A stretch of 64,000 nt of DNA from Nymphaea colorata (lineage: Eukaryota > Streptophyta > Magnoliopsida > Nymphaeales > Nymphaeaceae): contig NC_045139.1 of NCBI RefSeq assembly GCF_008831285.2, positions 32,213,706-32,277,705 of the forward strand. Reading direction: 5' to 3'. The stretch's first letter is position 1. Each line of letters opens with the position of its first letter. Both the position numbers and the translations under genes were made by a program. The notes under the pieces are model-generated. The model ran no database searches and was not told the origin of the DNA. It saw only the letters and a program-made list of their open reading frames with translations. Shown in pieces: positions 38,501-53,811 of this stretch.

Positions 38501-40029
38501 GCAGAGAGCTCCTCGAAAATCATCCATGCAATAACATGGCATCGTTCCTCTTCCTCATCCCAATGCTCATCATCACGTCGTAGTTTTCTCTCATCCACTG
38601 ATTTTGACAGCACCTGGAAAAGTTTCAGCAATGATCTTTTTGAGGAGTGTGGGATGGTATCAGGAAGCCATTCATTAACACTAGACAGGTTGTTTGCTTG
38701 GGAAAAGAAATTGTATGATGAAGTGAAGGTAATCCATGCTTTCCCATCTCTTAAGGGTTGGTGTTGGCATTTTAATAACTGGGCCAATCGCTACATACTA
38801 TTCATATTTGACATAAAAGAAGTTTGTTATCACGAAGAATATCTGATCATCCTTCTAGCTACATGTGCAAATCTTGATTCTTATGTATTCCATTCTAGGC
38901 TGGTGATCAAACAAGAAGGATCTATGAGCGCAAGCGTTTGCAGCTGAGCAATCAGGAAGCTAGAGGAGATGATTTACAATCTGTAGACAAAACTAGGGCT
39001 GCCGTCAAAGATCTTTATACAAGAATCTTGGTTGCCATACGTGCTGCTGAGTCCATATCAATAAGGATTCATAAATTAAGAGATGAGGAGTTGCAACCTC
39101 AGATTGCTGAGCTACTAGAAGGGTAACACTCATACTGTATCCTAAATTATTTGTTTATATGGTGACGATCTAATTGTTCTCTTTGCAGGCTGATGAACTG
39201 CTGGAAGATAATGCTTGAATCACATGACACTCAGAATCAAATAATGTTTGAAGTGAAATCTTTCACAAGCTCTGCAGCTGGAAAGTTTTGTGGTGATTCT
39301 CATCGTCATGCAACCCTTCAGCTGGAGAATGAACTCCAAAACTGGCGATTATGCTTTAATGAGTGGATTGGTACCCAGAGGACATATGTTGAAGCTCTCG
39401 GTGGTTGGCTGTCTAAATTCATCATCCCTGAAGCTGAATTTTGCTCCAGTGAAACACCCTTCCCTTCATATAGAGGTGGTGGTCCTCCATTAAACATGAT
39501 GTGCCGGAAATGGCTAGCTTCATTTGATAGCCTTCCTCACAGGGCCGTCTCTTATTCCATCAAAAGTTTCTGCAGGGATGTTCGAACTCTGTGGGCACAA
39601 CAGGGAGAGGAACAAAAGCTGAAACGTAAGGTTGAAGGCCTTGCTAAAGAACTTGACAGACGAGTTTTTGCACTTCAAAAAGTAGAGAAGAGAATACTGG
39701 AATCTAAATTATCTGACTCAAAAGAAGAAGGAGACGTGGGAAACAGAATTGATTACTTGATTGGAAGGAAAGATTTGATAGACATGTTCAGAAGGCGGTT
39801 GGATGTTGAGAAAGAGAAGCATCACAAGTGTATGCAGGAAACAAAGCATGTTACACTTAATGGTTTTCAGACGGGATTGACGTCAGTATTTGAATCATTG
39901 ACAGAGTTTTCAAAAGCGTCTGCTAAAATGTATGAAGAACTTGTGCTGTATTATAAGAAAGCAAACATGGCAAAGGACACCAGTAATCCACGCATTGAAG
40001 GACCAAAGGTTGATGTAGACAGTGGATGA
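35532..40029 (+). CDS. DUF630/DUF632 protein (NRG2 / APSR1 / REL2 group)
   Basis: Four exons (35532-36456, 38505-38728, 38899-39122, 39189-40029) join in frame to 737 aa, in the usual family range. The N-terminus MGACLSS suits N-myristoylation at Gly2 and palmitoylation at Cys4, typical of the family. DUF630 covers about residues 1-63 (CKERKRLIKATIERRYAFADAHYRY). A Ser/Pro-rich linker and a very acidic Asp/Gly/Val stretch follow (about 170-225). DUF632 runs from about 267 (DLLDALKDVEDHFIRAYDSG) towards residue 590, including LFAWEKKLYDEVK and a coiled-coil tail. Relatives include Arabidopsis NRG2 (nitrate signalling), APSR1 (phosphate response and root meristem) and rice REL2 (leaf rolling). 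I cannot say which is the ortholog. Older databases call such proteins putative bZIP factors; no bZIP basic region is visible. Intron 1 is 2.0 kb. Confidence 0.94.
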
Positions 40030-43000
40030 GTTGAGGACGTGGGGGGCTTATGGAGGAACAGTGCGTAGTTCCGTCTCCGTTAACTCGACCAACTGTTGGT
40101 TTGTCACCAATGTGGAGGTGTAGGTCTCCGTATTTTATATGAAAACAGCTGTCTTCTGATCAGCCATTTTACAAGTTTAGATGATGACAACAGCGTTCGC
40201 ATGGATCTGTCTCTTATTGGTGCGAATCTTCTCAGTAACCTGAGACTCTGAGAGTGGCTTTACAGGAAGCATGTGAATGGTCTCCCACCATTTTGGTTGC
40301 ACTGCTTTGCTGTTGTTGATACTTGAACAAAGGGTTGGATAGAAAGTAGAGGCTTTTTAGGTGGGCTCCATGTTGTAAGTAAATGTATGATATTGCATCT
40401 GGGAATCAGAAAACCATGAAGTGATGGTAAATTAGTATGTATCCCTCTAGTCCAGTATTTTACTGGAAAGTAATTTAGTTTTTGCAGCAGTTTCTCCTCT
40501 TAACTAGTTTTGATCATGTACAGCCACAGAAACATACTGGACGCTTTCTAATCCTTCACCATAACAGAAATAAAAATGTGGTTGAGATTACGACGAAACG
40601 AAACACATTAAGACACCAATATTGTTGCCAACATTACTCTCTCTCTATATCTCTCTCTACACTTGATGGACGGCCCAAAATTCGCCTTGATGCGTTGCAT
40701 ACGACATTTCCCTGCCTTGCATCCACCAAAACAATGTTGAGATGAATAGGGTATCAAACTATCCAGCTTAGGATCCCATTGAGATGGATGGTGAGCCATG
40801 GGGAAGCACATGCAGCACTAGTGCCCAATAAACATCCATATGCTTGAGAAACACTATTCCCATAATGGTCAATTGTCATTATGTCCACAGTAAAGCACCC
40901 CCTGTTTAGCAGGTTCAAGATGGCAGACAAACTTTTGGAATCATATGAAAATGACCGTTCTCTGTAGTTACATTTGGTTACACGAGTCCAAAAGTGCGCA
41001 CATCAATGGCGTTCATTTGTCTGCACACACGTCCAAGGTGCCATTCAATTTGCCTCTTTGGCATCAAGCAACTGCAGAAACAAGGCAATTATTGTGGTAT
41101 GCTGCCATGTTTCAGAAATGGTGCTCAACGGTGGGGCAGCTGTGCGTTCCCAGAGACGAATTTATGCTTGGGAAGGACTCCACTGCAGAAATAACCAAGT
41201 GAAGTGAACAGTGTACAAACTCGGCCATAATGGAAAACCAAAGACGGTGTAGGAACCCTAGGCATTTATATACCAGCTACTCCATTCATGGTTTGGCTCC
41301 TGTCAGCGGTTTCAACTTCTCACTGCGGAGGAGACATCTGGAGAGCTTCCCCCCTGGATCTTGGTCCAAAAATTTTTGTCACATAATGATCTTGTAAACC
41401 AGGCACGATATTTTGCAAAAAAGACATCAGAAAAGAAGTGAGGAGAATATGCACATTTCCTTTATACAAGTGCATCCACGTTGAACCAACGACTAACGAA
41501 TAAATTTGGAAGAACAGAAAACGTGGACAAGTTGAGTGATACAAATTGATGGACCAATATCCAGATTTGATCCGAAAAAAGGAAGTGGGTCTTTATATCC
41601 TTACATATTTATCAGTTTGTTCTTGGTGCAGTGTAGATGTTGTTGTCCTGAATCGATTGATTATGGTATGGGCTTGCTCGAATCTTGATGTTTGGATATG
41701 ATTATGATTTGTCCAACGTTGACGGCAAACAATTTGGATTTGGACAATTAAAATACAACATGAAACAGATACAGTCTAATTTTGTACAACTAAAAGAATT
41801 TAAATCTCGAAATCATATTTCAACCAATTCCATCCTTCAACAGGAGAGTGCACGGTATTTTTCCTCAGCGGAGGAAATCTTGAAGGTTCTTCATCAAGGA
41901 TGTCAATGAGTTTTTGGGTCTTCAAAGATGGTTGCCAGGGATGGAGATTCTGTCTTCACTTTACGCTTCCTCTTGAGAATCTCAGATAGATGGGTAGAAA
42001 GGGTGTGTGAACGACTCAGGAGAACACAAAGACGCCTCCTGCCTTTATGTTCAGTAGAATATTACAGTACGTTCCAGCCGGCTTGCTTCTGAATCTTCAA
42101 CCATGTCGACATCCAATCAAGATCAAGCACCGCGTCCGAGCTACAAACCTATCTTTACCAATCATAAGATATGATACTAATGCACATCATGGAATTCTGC
42201 TTCTACTTGCTATCATACAAAAAGCAGATGCTATTAGCCTTTTTATTTCTCTCTCTTTCTTCTAATAAGTCGGTGCATGTCTTTGTCAAATTAAATCAAG
42301 AGCCGAGTAATGCCCAACGAGAATAGTACCGATCATTTGATCTTATCCCACTTCTCTTTTATAACGTTCAAAATGCCAATTATGACTCATGACAAAACGT
42401 TCATAGGAAAAAAAAAAGGGTTATAGATATGTATGATTTCTATTGGCATATCATATTATATTATATTAAGACGGATCGTACTTCATGTATTCAGCTATCA
42501 ATCTCATTCAACTTGGAAGCCTCTTTAGGTCCAGCCTCATAAAACTGGCTGATGCTTAGTTGGTCCTCCTTTGAAACAGGAGAGTTACTAGGAGAATGCT
42601 AGATAAAGAACCGAGTTTACCTATAGCATTGTCCTTGTAAAGGAGATGATCCCTGGGCAGGCCAATTAAGTGATCCATCTTCAAAGAGCTCCATGTCAAA
42701 ATATGTTAAAAAGGAAAAATAGACACTCAGCAAACATGCAGCCAACCACTTAGTGATGCATTTTGTTCAAACATTAGGTAAAGTGGGACACTTGTTACGG
42801 ATTCTAGTAGTGCCACCATCTATAAGCATGCATTTGCTTAATAAGGACAGTGTGCTCCTTGATTGGCTCAATACAAGAGAACCACAGGATCGAATTTGTC
42901 AGCATCGGAGATTCTCATGTTTTCTGGTACCAAGCACCGAGGAGCCCAAGAACAGTTCTAGTCACCACCGCACAAATGCAAGCAACAACGAATAAGTTCA

Positions 43001-43326
43001 TACAGATCACAATGATACCATAGAAGATGCCATCAATCTTACTGCATTCATGCCCACAGCGTAAAATCTGAAGGCATAGCTAAGCTCGCAAGAGAAAACA
43101 GAAATTAAAGCTTAATATAGTGTTTGTATAGGCATAAATCAAAGCTAATATAGTGTTCGTATAGTTGGACCACCAACAATAAAGCCCGTCAATGACAGTC
43201 CCCTTTCGGTCGGTCCCCTTCTTCGACAGTAGACAAGCAACAGTCTTGACAATACAGATAGTAAGCTACATCGGTATTTACATGGACGATATAATAGAGT
43301 TCGAACCTTCCAGGATGACCATGGTT
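40030..43326. other. Intergenic region between converging DUF630/632 and cysteine protease genes
   Basis: The two flanking genes converge, so their 3' UTRs lie at either end. No protein family resemblance in any frame and no transposon signature that I can name. A short direct repeat (AATATAGTGTTYGTATAG) occurs twice at about 43115-43165. Confidence 0.5.
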
Positions 43327-45735
<2,409 letters not shown>

Positions 45736-46478
45736 CGGCGCCGAGATAGGAGGAAGCGTGCGGTGGGAAAGCTAAATAGGCGTCATGATTCTCCAGAGAA
45801 AGTATCTTCTAGTGGCCAGCTTGTAACGTGGCGAAATATAATTGATCCACGTTTCCTTGAGCCGTCACCCGATAAGAGCAACTGAGCGTCTGGAGAGCTT
45901 TTCTCCAAAGCTGTTGAAAACATTAGGACATTCTGAGCCGTTCGATTTTGAAATCGGACGGATGAGAATTTTGCGACGGAACCCGATTACTTTTTTCTGG
46001 AATTTTCTGGGTGCAAGTTGTAGAATTTCCAATAGACGACACATTGTCACGCCTCTTCTGAAACCCTCGATTGCCTCAGAGTCGGACAGTGCTCTGAAAC
46101 CCTCGATGGCCGTCGAGGATCTCAGGCTGCCCTGTGGTCGAGTCCTTCTTCTCGATCATCTTCTTTTCGTTTGAGAGAGGGTTGAGAGTTCACTCTGAAT
46201 CGCATGCCAAGGGTTCACCCTCAATCTTAGAGAAACCCTCGCGTTCTGAGCGCCTTTTCTGTTTAGCACGACCTTCGGCATGGCCGAGGGTTTCAATCTC
46301 TGATCATGAGAAGCTTCCTTCACAGGCTGAGCATTTCTTAGTAAAACAGAGAGAGATCAGCCTGTCATTTGACCGGTCGTCCATTTCCCCGGCCGATGGC
46401 CACGGAGGGGGATTTCCCGCCAAATTCTTGTAGACGGAGATTCATGCGAGAGATCAGACCACTCCACCGTCCGATCTC

Positions 46479-46556
46479 TAATCCGTGGATTTCACCGATT
46501 TTGATCCCTAATCCGTGGATTTCACCCATTTTGATCCTAATCCGTGGATTTCACCC
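46479..46556. repeat. Tandem repeat, 29-30 bp x 2.6
   Basis: TAATCCGTGGATTTCACC occurs three times with spacing of 30 then 29 bp, separated by CATTTTGATCC-type sequence. Non-coding by appearance. Confidence 0.9.
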
Positions 46557-47599
46557 TTGATGATTTGAAAATCCTCTGTTCAAAAATTCACGGTTTGCTA
46601 AACTTCTGACTTCATGAGGGAAATCCGACCGCCGACCTACAGGCAATGGCCCTTTTTTCACTATTGCTGCGTCGCCGTTTTAGCCGTCACGCCGGCCGGC
46701 GATGGTCGGCAGTCACTCCCATTGTGTCTCTCTCTCGGTCTTCGTGTCTGCAGTCAACTTGATGTCTCTCCGGCGTCTCTCCGGCGTCTCCGCCCGGATT
46801 TCTGTCCCGCTGCCTCTCGCTGGCCCTTTCTTTGATAATTAAGATCGCGTTTGATTAGGAGAAGATCCCATTGGAGAATCGGACCAAGAACAGAATTATT
46901 AATCGTTCTGGTGAGCTCCGTTCTTCTTGGTTTTGATGTTGCTTGCTCCTTCACATAGAGGAAACGCGTAGTGGTTGCGATCTCAACCAAACAATTTGTA
47001 CTTTAGTCACAAAATGTGCATTTCACACTCAACACCAAAGTTGATTGACAGTGCTGAATGCACTAAATTGGCTTATTTGGAAAGATCGCCTTCGTCTTCA
47101 ATGTGCAAGTCTACATCAATAGCTTGCTTCTTCGTCACTTCTCCCCTTAAAGCAAGAACATTTCTGCTCCAAAAAGCGAAAGGTTTGAGCTGCAAATTCT
47201 GTGATATAATATGTTTGTAATTTCTACGGCGTGCGGAGCGAAGGAACACGCAACCAACCGAAGAAAATCAAGCAAAAAACGACGAGAAAGTAATTAGAAC
47301 GCGACGGGCCAAATATGATATACTTAATACTTTAATGCAACAGTTTTTGTGAAAAAACTGACTTAACGATGGCTCACTTTCGAAATTACAAACATTCGTT
47401 GGTTGGAGTCTGTAAAACCCTTTACGATATCATGCTTTACAAACGACCGTTTTGGGATCTATTTTAAAAGGGCCATTTTATCTTTGCTAAAAAATCACAC
47501 TAACATAAGAAATTTCAGAAAACCATATTTCTTAAGGCGTCATTTACAACATCTCTTTTTCTTTGGGGGACTTTTTGTCCTTAAGCTCAAGGTGCACCC

Positions 47600-48060
47600 A
47601 AGTAAGTGGGTCGGAGTATCGGGTACCTGGTAACCAGCCTAAAAAAACTGGCTCCGGTCGGCATGATGGGACCCGATTCAGCCCAATTAACATTTTTTTT
47701 GTTAATTTTATTTAACAATAATATATATTTTATATTCAACTACGTTTATTTTATATTAAAAAATACTTTTTTATTTAATTGGCCGGCCTGATCAGGCCTG
47801 AGCCCGAAAAAGCAAGCCCGATGGGGCCTGATTCGGCCTGATTAACCTTTTTTTTATATTTTTTATTTTTATTTAGTAATAATATATATTTTATTATTCA
47901 AAATTTTTATTTTATATTTAAAAATATATATCTTTTTAATGGGGCCAGACCGCACGGAGTTCAGGCTCAAGTATCAAGCGTCGGGCTGAACCGGGTCGAA
48001 CCGAGCTCGAGCATCGAGTGTTGGACTGACTCGGGCCCATGTCGAGGTCTACACCCAAGG
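47600..48060. repeat. Dispersed repeat of alternating GC-rich and AT-rich blocks, partly duplicated
   Basis: GC-rich words (GGGACCCGATTCAGCCC, GGGGCCTGATTCGGCCTG, GGCCGGCCTGATCAGGCC) alternate with long AT-rich blocks. Two units starting near 47667 and 47824 are similar over about 156 bp. Similar alternating patches occur at 28540-28800 and 33425-33630, so it is a dispersed family. No coding capacity; class not assigned. Confidence 0.6.
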
Positions 48061-48639
48061 CCAGTGTGCAGAACTATCCATCACACCAAACACGTTCCAA
48101 GGTGCATTCTTATTTGATCTAATCTGAGTTGTCCTGTTATTAAAGGATGTGAGACTGCATCCCCTTCTCGGTTAAGTCTTAGAACATGCCCTTTTGGTTT
48201 GGGTGAAATACAATAAAATGTGGACTTTCATAAATTGATTATTGGTTTTGATATGTGAATCCTTTGTTTGATAGAACACGAGTTCTGTGCTTCAGTGTAA
48301 CCACTTCCCATAGAAGATCAAAAGACAGACAGTTTGTCCCTAAATCCTCCGATATCATGTCCAGAATCATCCCTTCAAAGTCGTTTGGTAAAGGGAATGC
48401 TTTGTGAGCGTTTTATGAATCTGCCCGGAAAACTAAACAGATCATAAACACTTAGTTTTGGTGTTCCATGAATCTGTTATAATCTTTGCAATAAATTCAC
48501 AAAATATTGAACACTTCCTCCATGATGGCTCCATGGATATCGACAATTCGGCATAGTGCCACCATCAAACTGCAGCATGCAAGAGGTCCGATCTGTCCAT
48601 TTTTTTCCTTCTTTTTTCTTTCTTAGCGCGCGCGCACAC

Positions 48640-48674
<35 letters not shown>

Positions 48675-48693
48675 GGGAAATATCATATGCAGT

Positions 48694-48930
48694 TCAGGCA
48701 TCACTGATGAAAAGATCATGGAGACACCTGAATCAGTGGGAATGAAGATGAAAATAGATGACAGAATTCCATTAAAAGACCTCACACCATACCAACAATT
48801 AGTTGGCTTCTTGATGTATCTCAGTATTACATGACCAAATATTACTCATGTTGTCCATATGGAAAAACAATTTCAATATGCTCCTACATTCACTCATATG
48901 AGCGCAGATCATCAGATCCAACATTGAGAC
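48694..48930 (+). pseudogene. Decayed Ty1/copia reverse-transcriptase fragment
   Basis: One reading frame gives GITDEKIMETPE, then PLKDLTPYQQLVGFLMYLSIT, a TGA stop at 48832-48834, then PNITHVVHMEKQFQYAPTFTHM. This matches the end of a copia reverse transcriptase (L.DP..YR.LVG.LIYLT.TRPDI.YAV...SQFM..P...H). The stop replaces the conserved Arg before Pro-Asp/Asn, as a CGA-to-TGA change would produce, which fits deamination of a methylated copy. No flanking LTRs were recognised. Confidence 0.85.
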
Positions 48931-49188
48931 CAATCCGGTTAGATTAACATTAGAAAATATATTTTAACATGGAAGGAAGCCTGCGTAAAAAATATAATCT
49001 AATTTCTCTTCGAGTTCTATTTTCAGGCAGATCGGTTAAAGCAAGGAAAAAGATCTGAACCAAAGCCGACCAACTGCCTTGCTACATCACCTAACGACTA
49101 TCCCGAGCTTGCATTAAGGTCAAATATTTTTCTTTTGTTGCTTATTTGCTTTCACTATTTTATGACACGCCCCGAGACCGGTTTCCTC

Positions 49189-49195
49189 TATAAAA
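49189..49195 (+). promoter_or_regulatory. TATA box of the copper-chaperone gene
   Basis: TATAAAA followed by GGGG lies 91 bases before the ATG at 49286, predicting a CT-rich leader of about 60 nt. Confidence 0.7.
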
Positions 49196-49285
49196 GGGGA
49201 AGGCAATTTGGCCGGCCTCTCCATCTGCACACCGAAGAGTTCTTGTTGACTTGGTCTTCTTCTTGTGGCCTTCATTTCTCTCTCC

Positions 49286-52200
49286 ATGGCTCAGGTATCC
49301 TAATTCCCCAAATTGGGTCTTTAAGGAGCTTCGATTTTTCTTTTATTTTCTTTTACAATTTTGGGCTTCAAATTCTGATGGTTGTGGTACCTTCTTCTTC
49401 TTCTTCTTCTTGTGGGTTATACTGGTCTGGAGCTAATTCCCGAGAAGCCATGATCTTCAATATGTTTTTTTTTCATGTGTTGTTGTTTGAGGAATTATGT
49501 TTCGCTTATATTGATTGTCGTTTGATTTTCAAATCTTCATCCATCTTGAGTACCTCCTCCGTCTTTCCTGTCTCTGTGAATAGTCATATTTTAATTTGTA
49601 TCGAAGTCTGTTGTTTACAATCTCTACCTTTCTTGCTTTGGTTGATTTTAAGCGTTGCACTATTATTCTTCTTTCCCAGTGCCTTAATTTCCCTGCAAAT
49701 ACGGGGGAGGATAAAAAATTGGGAAGAAATTTGGTGGTGTAATCCCAACCCTTATGCCTCTCTCGTGTGTGTGGATGGGTCAAAGTCAGACTAACGTCCT
49801 ATCCCTTGCCTTCCTGATTTGCTTTAACATGATTACTAGTGATAAGATTATGAGAGACCCCTTCTTAGTCGTGGATATATTTCTACTGTTGCGTCCGAGT
49901 CTGGGATGAGATATTATGGCTTTTTACATCTTCATTGACATCCTTTTTGCATATCTGAGTTGCTTTGGCATGACTAAGTGATAAACTTCATGCACATGTG
50001 TATCTGCAACTGAATTGGAACACTAAGGTCGAATATAGCTTACTTGTTATCACTAAAGATAAGTCAGGAAGGAAGAGAAAATATTCCAGTAGGCTCCTTC
50101 ACTTTTGGCTTATGAACTTTCCTAAAGAAGTTTTCTTCCTTGATTTGGTTTTCCACTGCGCCAGTACCTATGGAACAGATTTCGTTGATCAAGGGGAATG
50201 GATAACCTCATGGGTTGCTCTTCCATTAAGCTTTTTTTCATTCGTTCCACTGTACAATTCAATTTTTTGGAAAAGAAAGGAACGTAATCATGTCTCTTAT
50301 TTATATGAAAAGGTGGTTCAGGAAAAAAAAAATAATCCCAATGGAAATTCAGTTTAATGTTTTGGATGGGAGGATCTTATTTTGTTTTCTGATGGATGCA
50401 ATTATATATGACACAGCTAGAAGCACATATGTAGACTTCATCTCCTTGGGTTTACTGCTTACCATTTCAATGGTTGCTGGTAGTGCGTTTTATTTTCCTC
50501 TTGCTGTCCTTCATTCCATAGTCCTGTCTGGACTATATCTGCTATCTAAGTATAGAGCACGCAAGGTTGCTTGTTATTCAGTATGACAACTCTGACACTG
50601 AACGGTTCTATACTATTTTTCTTTGTTTTGCATGCTTTATTGTAGAGCAGTTTTCACCACATTGGCTTTAAAATGTGCTAACTTGGAACAGCGGCTACCA
50701 ATGCTTGGATTGCACTAGTCCTTTGATTGTTTATATTTCAGAAATTCATCCAATAACAATTTGGAAGGTGTATATTAATGTGTTGAGTCCTATCAAGTCT
50801 TTGCTATGCTGTCATCTGACCAAAAAGAAAGAAGCTTCCTATTAGTTTTAGGGTCTAGAGAAATATTAGATTTCAACCATGTAAAACCTGGTATTTATTT
50901 TCAGAAATTGCACAAATAATGGAAATTCGGCTAGAAATGTTGCAAAATCATTTTAATTATATAAAACAAACTGAAGCAAAACTTGTTGAATCTTAAGTAA
51001 TAGCTCGAAAGGGCATCATAGCTGGGTTGTTGCAGGTGATTTAGGACATATTTCACGTCTTCAATAGCTGATTTTTTTGTACAATGTGCAGACAGTGGTT
51101 CTCAGGGTTGGCATGACCTGTGAGGGCTGTGTTGGTGCTGTGAAGAGGGTACTGAACAAAATGGAAGGTCTGATGATTTGCCTTTTGCATGTGTTGAGCC
51201 TTCCTTTAATGTATTCTGCAATATTGATCAGCTTTTCTTCTTTGCTTTTGAAGTTTGAATAATATCTTGTGACTTTGGTGACGGTTTCCATGGTCATGTG
51301 GGCTCATACTTCATTTTTAGTAAAGGACGAGTTGAGATAATTTTTTGGAACCTTCATGGACCGTATATCACTAGAGTATTAGAGATGGATTAACTTGACT
51401 TGATATACATCCTTTATTGGAATATGAATAACCTTGGGCCAAACACCTTGACGAATTCCAATTCGCAACTTCTACTTGGTCTTTGCCTCACATCATTTTT
51501 AGTGATTTAGCAGCTCTTCCGTAGATATTATAAAATCATTGAACAATGTTATTAGCCTTGCTAAGTATGGATTGGATGATAATTGTCATTTGAAGTCGAT
51601 TACAAAATTTAAGTTAGCTATGACTGCCAAGCTATTGGGTCACAGACTCACACAGCAACATGGGTTCTCCATTTTGACTGCTGCATCATGTTCCCTTATA
51701 TATAGAGCATCTTGTGAAGTCTATGGGATTGCTATATTCCTCCATTTATTGCTGCATCCACATGACATAGCAGTTAAGCAGACAATACTTTGTACACAGA
51801 ATATCTGTGATGAGTCATTTCCCAAAAATTCTCCATGTTTCTTTCTGGTCTTTATGATGCCTAAATCTGCTCCAAGGGAAACATAAATGCCGCCAAGAAT
51901 ACGGAAAAATACGGAAAACTAAAGGGACGTAGGGTAAAAAGGTGGTGTGTATATTTGCCTTGAATTTAAGAGTCAAGGGAATCTAAGTTCTTTGGATTTT
52001 CGATCTGAGGATTTTAGATTCTTGATTTCTAACAAGCATTTGAGACCATATGTTTGAAAGATGCAAGGATTACACCATGGACTTGTATTCCTTGTATTCT
52101 GAAATCCATGGATATCAAGCGAGACCTCCTCCCCTCTATCTTGAGATCCATGAATTTGATGCATAATAACAGAATCATGGATTTACGGTGGGCCAATTGA

Positions 52201-52463
52201 TGAATCAAACCTATCTTATCCAAGGCAATCAATCGCTTCCCAAATGTATAATCACTAAGAGGGAATATGTTGATGCTTCCCGGAGATACGGTTCTCACTA
52301 TTTGCTTATTGTTGTTTCAGGTGTTGAGTCGTATGATGTGGATATGAAGGAACAGAAGGTGACTGTCAGAGGCAACGTTCAGCCAGATGCTGTGCTGCAG
52401 ACTGTCTCGAAAACTGGCAAGACAACATCCTTCTGGGAAGAAGGTGGGAACGTTCAAGCATAG
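49286..52463 (+). CDS. ATX1: ATX1-type copper chaperone (HMA domain)
   Basis: Three exons (49286-49294, 51092-51167, 52321-52463) join in frame to 75 aa. Exon 1 codes only Met-Ala-Gln. The whole protein is one heavy-metal-associated (HMA) domain: [20 protein letters not shown], then [20 protein letters not shown], then [16 protein letters not shown]. The copper site is MTCEGC at residues 11-16 (Cys13, Cys16). The lysines of KTGK are family docking residues for target P-type ATPases. ATX1/CCH proteins carry Cu(I) in the cytosol to RAN1/HMA5-type copper ATPases. The short tail GGNVQA makes it ATX1-like and not the long-tailed CCH form. Intron 1 is 1.8 kb and intron 2 is 1.15 kb. A long plus-strand frame at 49135-49794 lies over the leader and intron 1 and is not a gene. 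Confidence 0.95.
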
Positions 52464-53394
52464 AACTCTTTCCAGAATCAGTTTCGGCAGTGGCATAACT
52501 ATCAATAGGCAGTGCTATGCAGCTACTAAGACAGACATTTGCGGACTTATTGTGTAACTATATATCCAAATAAGAAAATTTATAACTTAAACTGTTTCAT
52601 CGAAATGGCGTCGTGGCGTTGAGCATGTGGAGCTTGAGATCCTTCTGCATCTTTACTTGTTAGCATTATATTTTAGTATGATGAGGAACTGTGATTGTTA
52701 TTGCTTGTTTGAATGCCCTGTGAACTCGGCAGTGCAGCAGATACCACATGATCATAATTCCACGCTTCCAATCACTGGCTGGCTTTGCGTTAACATCTGC
52801 CAAGAAGTGCATTTGGATTACATAAGGAAGTGTCAGTGTTTGATACTAAGCCTCTGTACATGTCCAGGCAACACTTATTGGTCATAAGCTGTAAGTATTT
52901 AAATTCAACCAATTAAAATGTTTGTTGATCTCTATCTGTGTTAATGACAAGTACTTGCAGGATTGTTCACATATTCTCGAAAATGTGACATTTAACTATT
53001 TCATCACAACTTTTAATCAGATTTATGTTGTACGACATTAAACACACACATATATACAGATTTTGGGCTGTGTGCGAGAGGCCAGATGTATGGATCGCTG
53101 GTGCCTCTTGCATATCAGCTCTTTAAACAACATTAATTTTTCTTTGAATAGGAATAAAAAATCACTGCTACATGCCAAAAAACCCATTGCTGGTTTTAAG
53201 CAGCCTATGTTGCAGAGCTGCCATGAATCCTTCCCACTTGTGACCATGAATCATTCAAAATGGGAAGAAGAAAGGAAAAAAAAAATAGAGAATCAGTTAA
53301 GTTGAGTCCCAACGGAAATAAATTGTGAACTGGACTAATAAAATTAACTTTAATAAACACAAAATAGGTAAGAAAAAATTAAATAAAAATTATG

Positions 53395-53600
53395 TGTCAC
53401 CGGTTCATGGATGAGGGAAGAGCCATCCAGCAGATGGCTTAGAGTCCCTTCCTTCCTCTTGCCTTCAGGGTCCAAAGCTTTGTTGGGACTTAATAAGGAG
53501 ACAACGCACCATCAATTAGATATTGTGCTTCGAGGAATAGCACCCATGAGAATTGAACTGACAATGCACTATATAGTGTGTCACTAACCAGTTGTTTTGA
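53395..53600 (-). mobile_element. Possible tRNA-derived SINE remnant
   Basis: On the minus strand, AACTGGTTAGTGACAC resembles a tRNA A-box region and GTCAGTTCAATTCTC a B box about 35 bases later, followed by unrelated body sequence. No target duplication was found, so the call is weak. Confidence 0.3.
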
Positions 53601-53615
53601 AAGGCTCTTGACGCC

Positions 53616-53811
53616 AGGGGCGGAGGGAGAGGGGGGTTCGCCTAAGGCGTGGTCCAACCTCAGCTAATTGGAAAAAAAAATTACATTAAAAAAAATGAAA
53701 ATTTTTGGTTGCATAATGTATTTTTAGGATTCGGGTTTAGTTTGGCGCTACCCAAATAAGTTCGTTGGTCTGTTTGGCCCGCCCCTGAAAAAAAGTCTCG
53801 CTCTGCCCTTG
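53616..53811. mobile_element. Small TIR element with perfect 9-bp target duplication
   Basis: A 196-bp element flanked by CTTGACGCC at 53607-53615 and 53812-53820. The ends are imperfect inverted repeats: AGGGGCGGAGGGAG at the left, and the reverse complement of the right end reads CAAGGGCAGAGCGAG. A 9-bp duplication is the Mutator length. Non-coding. Confidence 0.75.

Larger units (their letters stand above)
45736..49285. other. Intergenic region between the divergent protease and copper-chaperone genes
   Basis: It holds the protease promoter (left end) and the copper-chaperone promoter (right end). In between are a 30-bp tandem repeat (46479-46556), an AT-rich/GC-rich repeat with two units of about 156 bp (about 47600-48060), AC/AT microsatellites (about 48628-48674) and a copia reverse-transcriptase fragment (48694-48930). 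The long plus-strand frame opposite protease exon 1 (45298-45885) is an antisense by-product. Confidence 0.55.

Noticed and set aside
49135-49794. 219-residue plus-strand open frame
   Set aside because: Covers the leader, exon 1 and start of intron 1 of the copper-chaperone gene in another frame; no domain.
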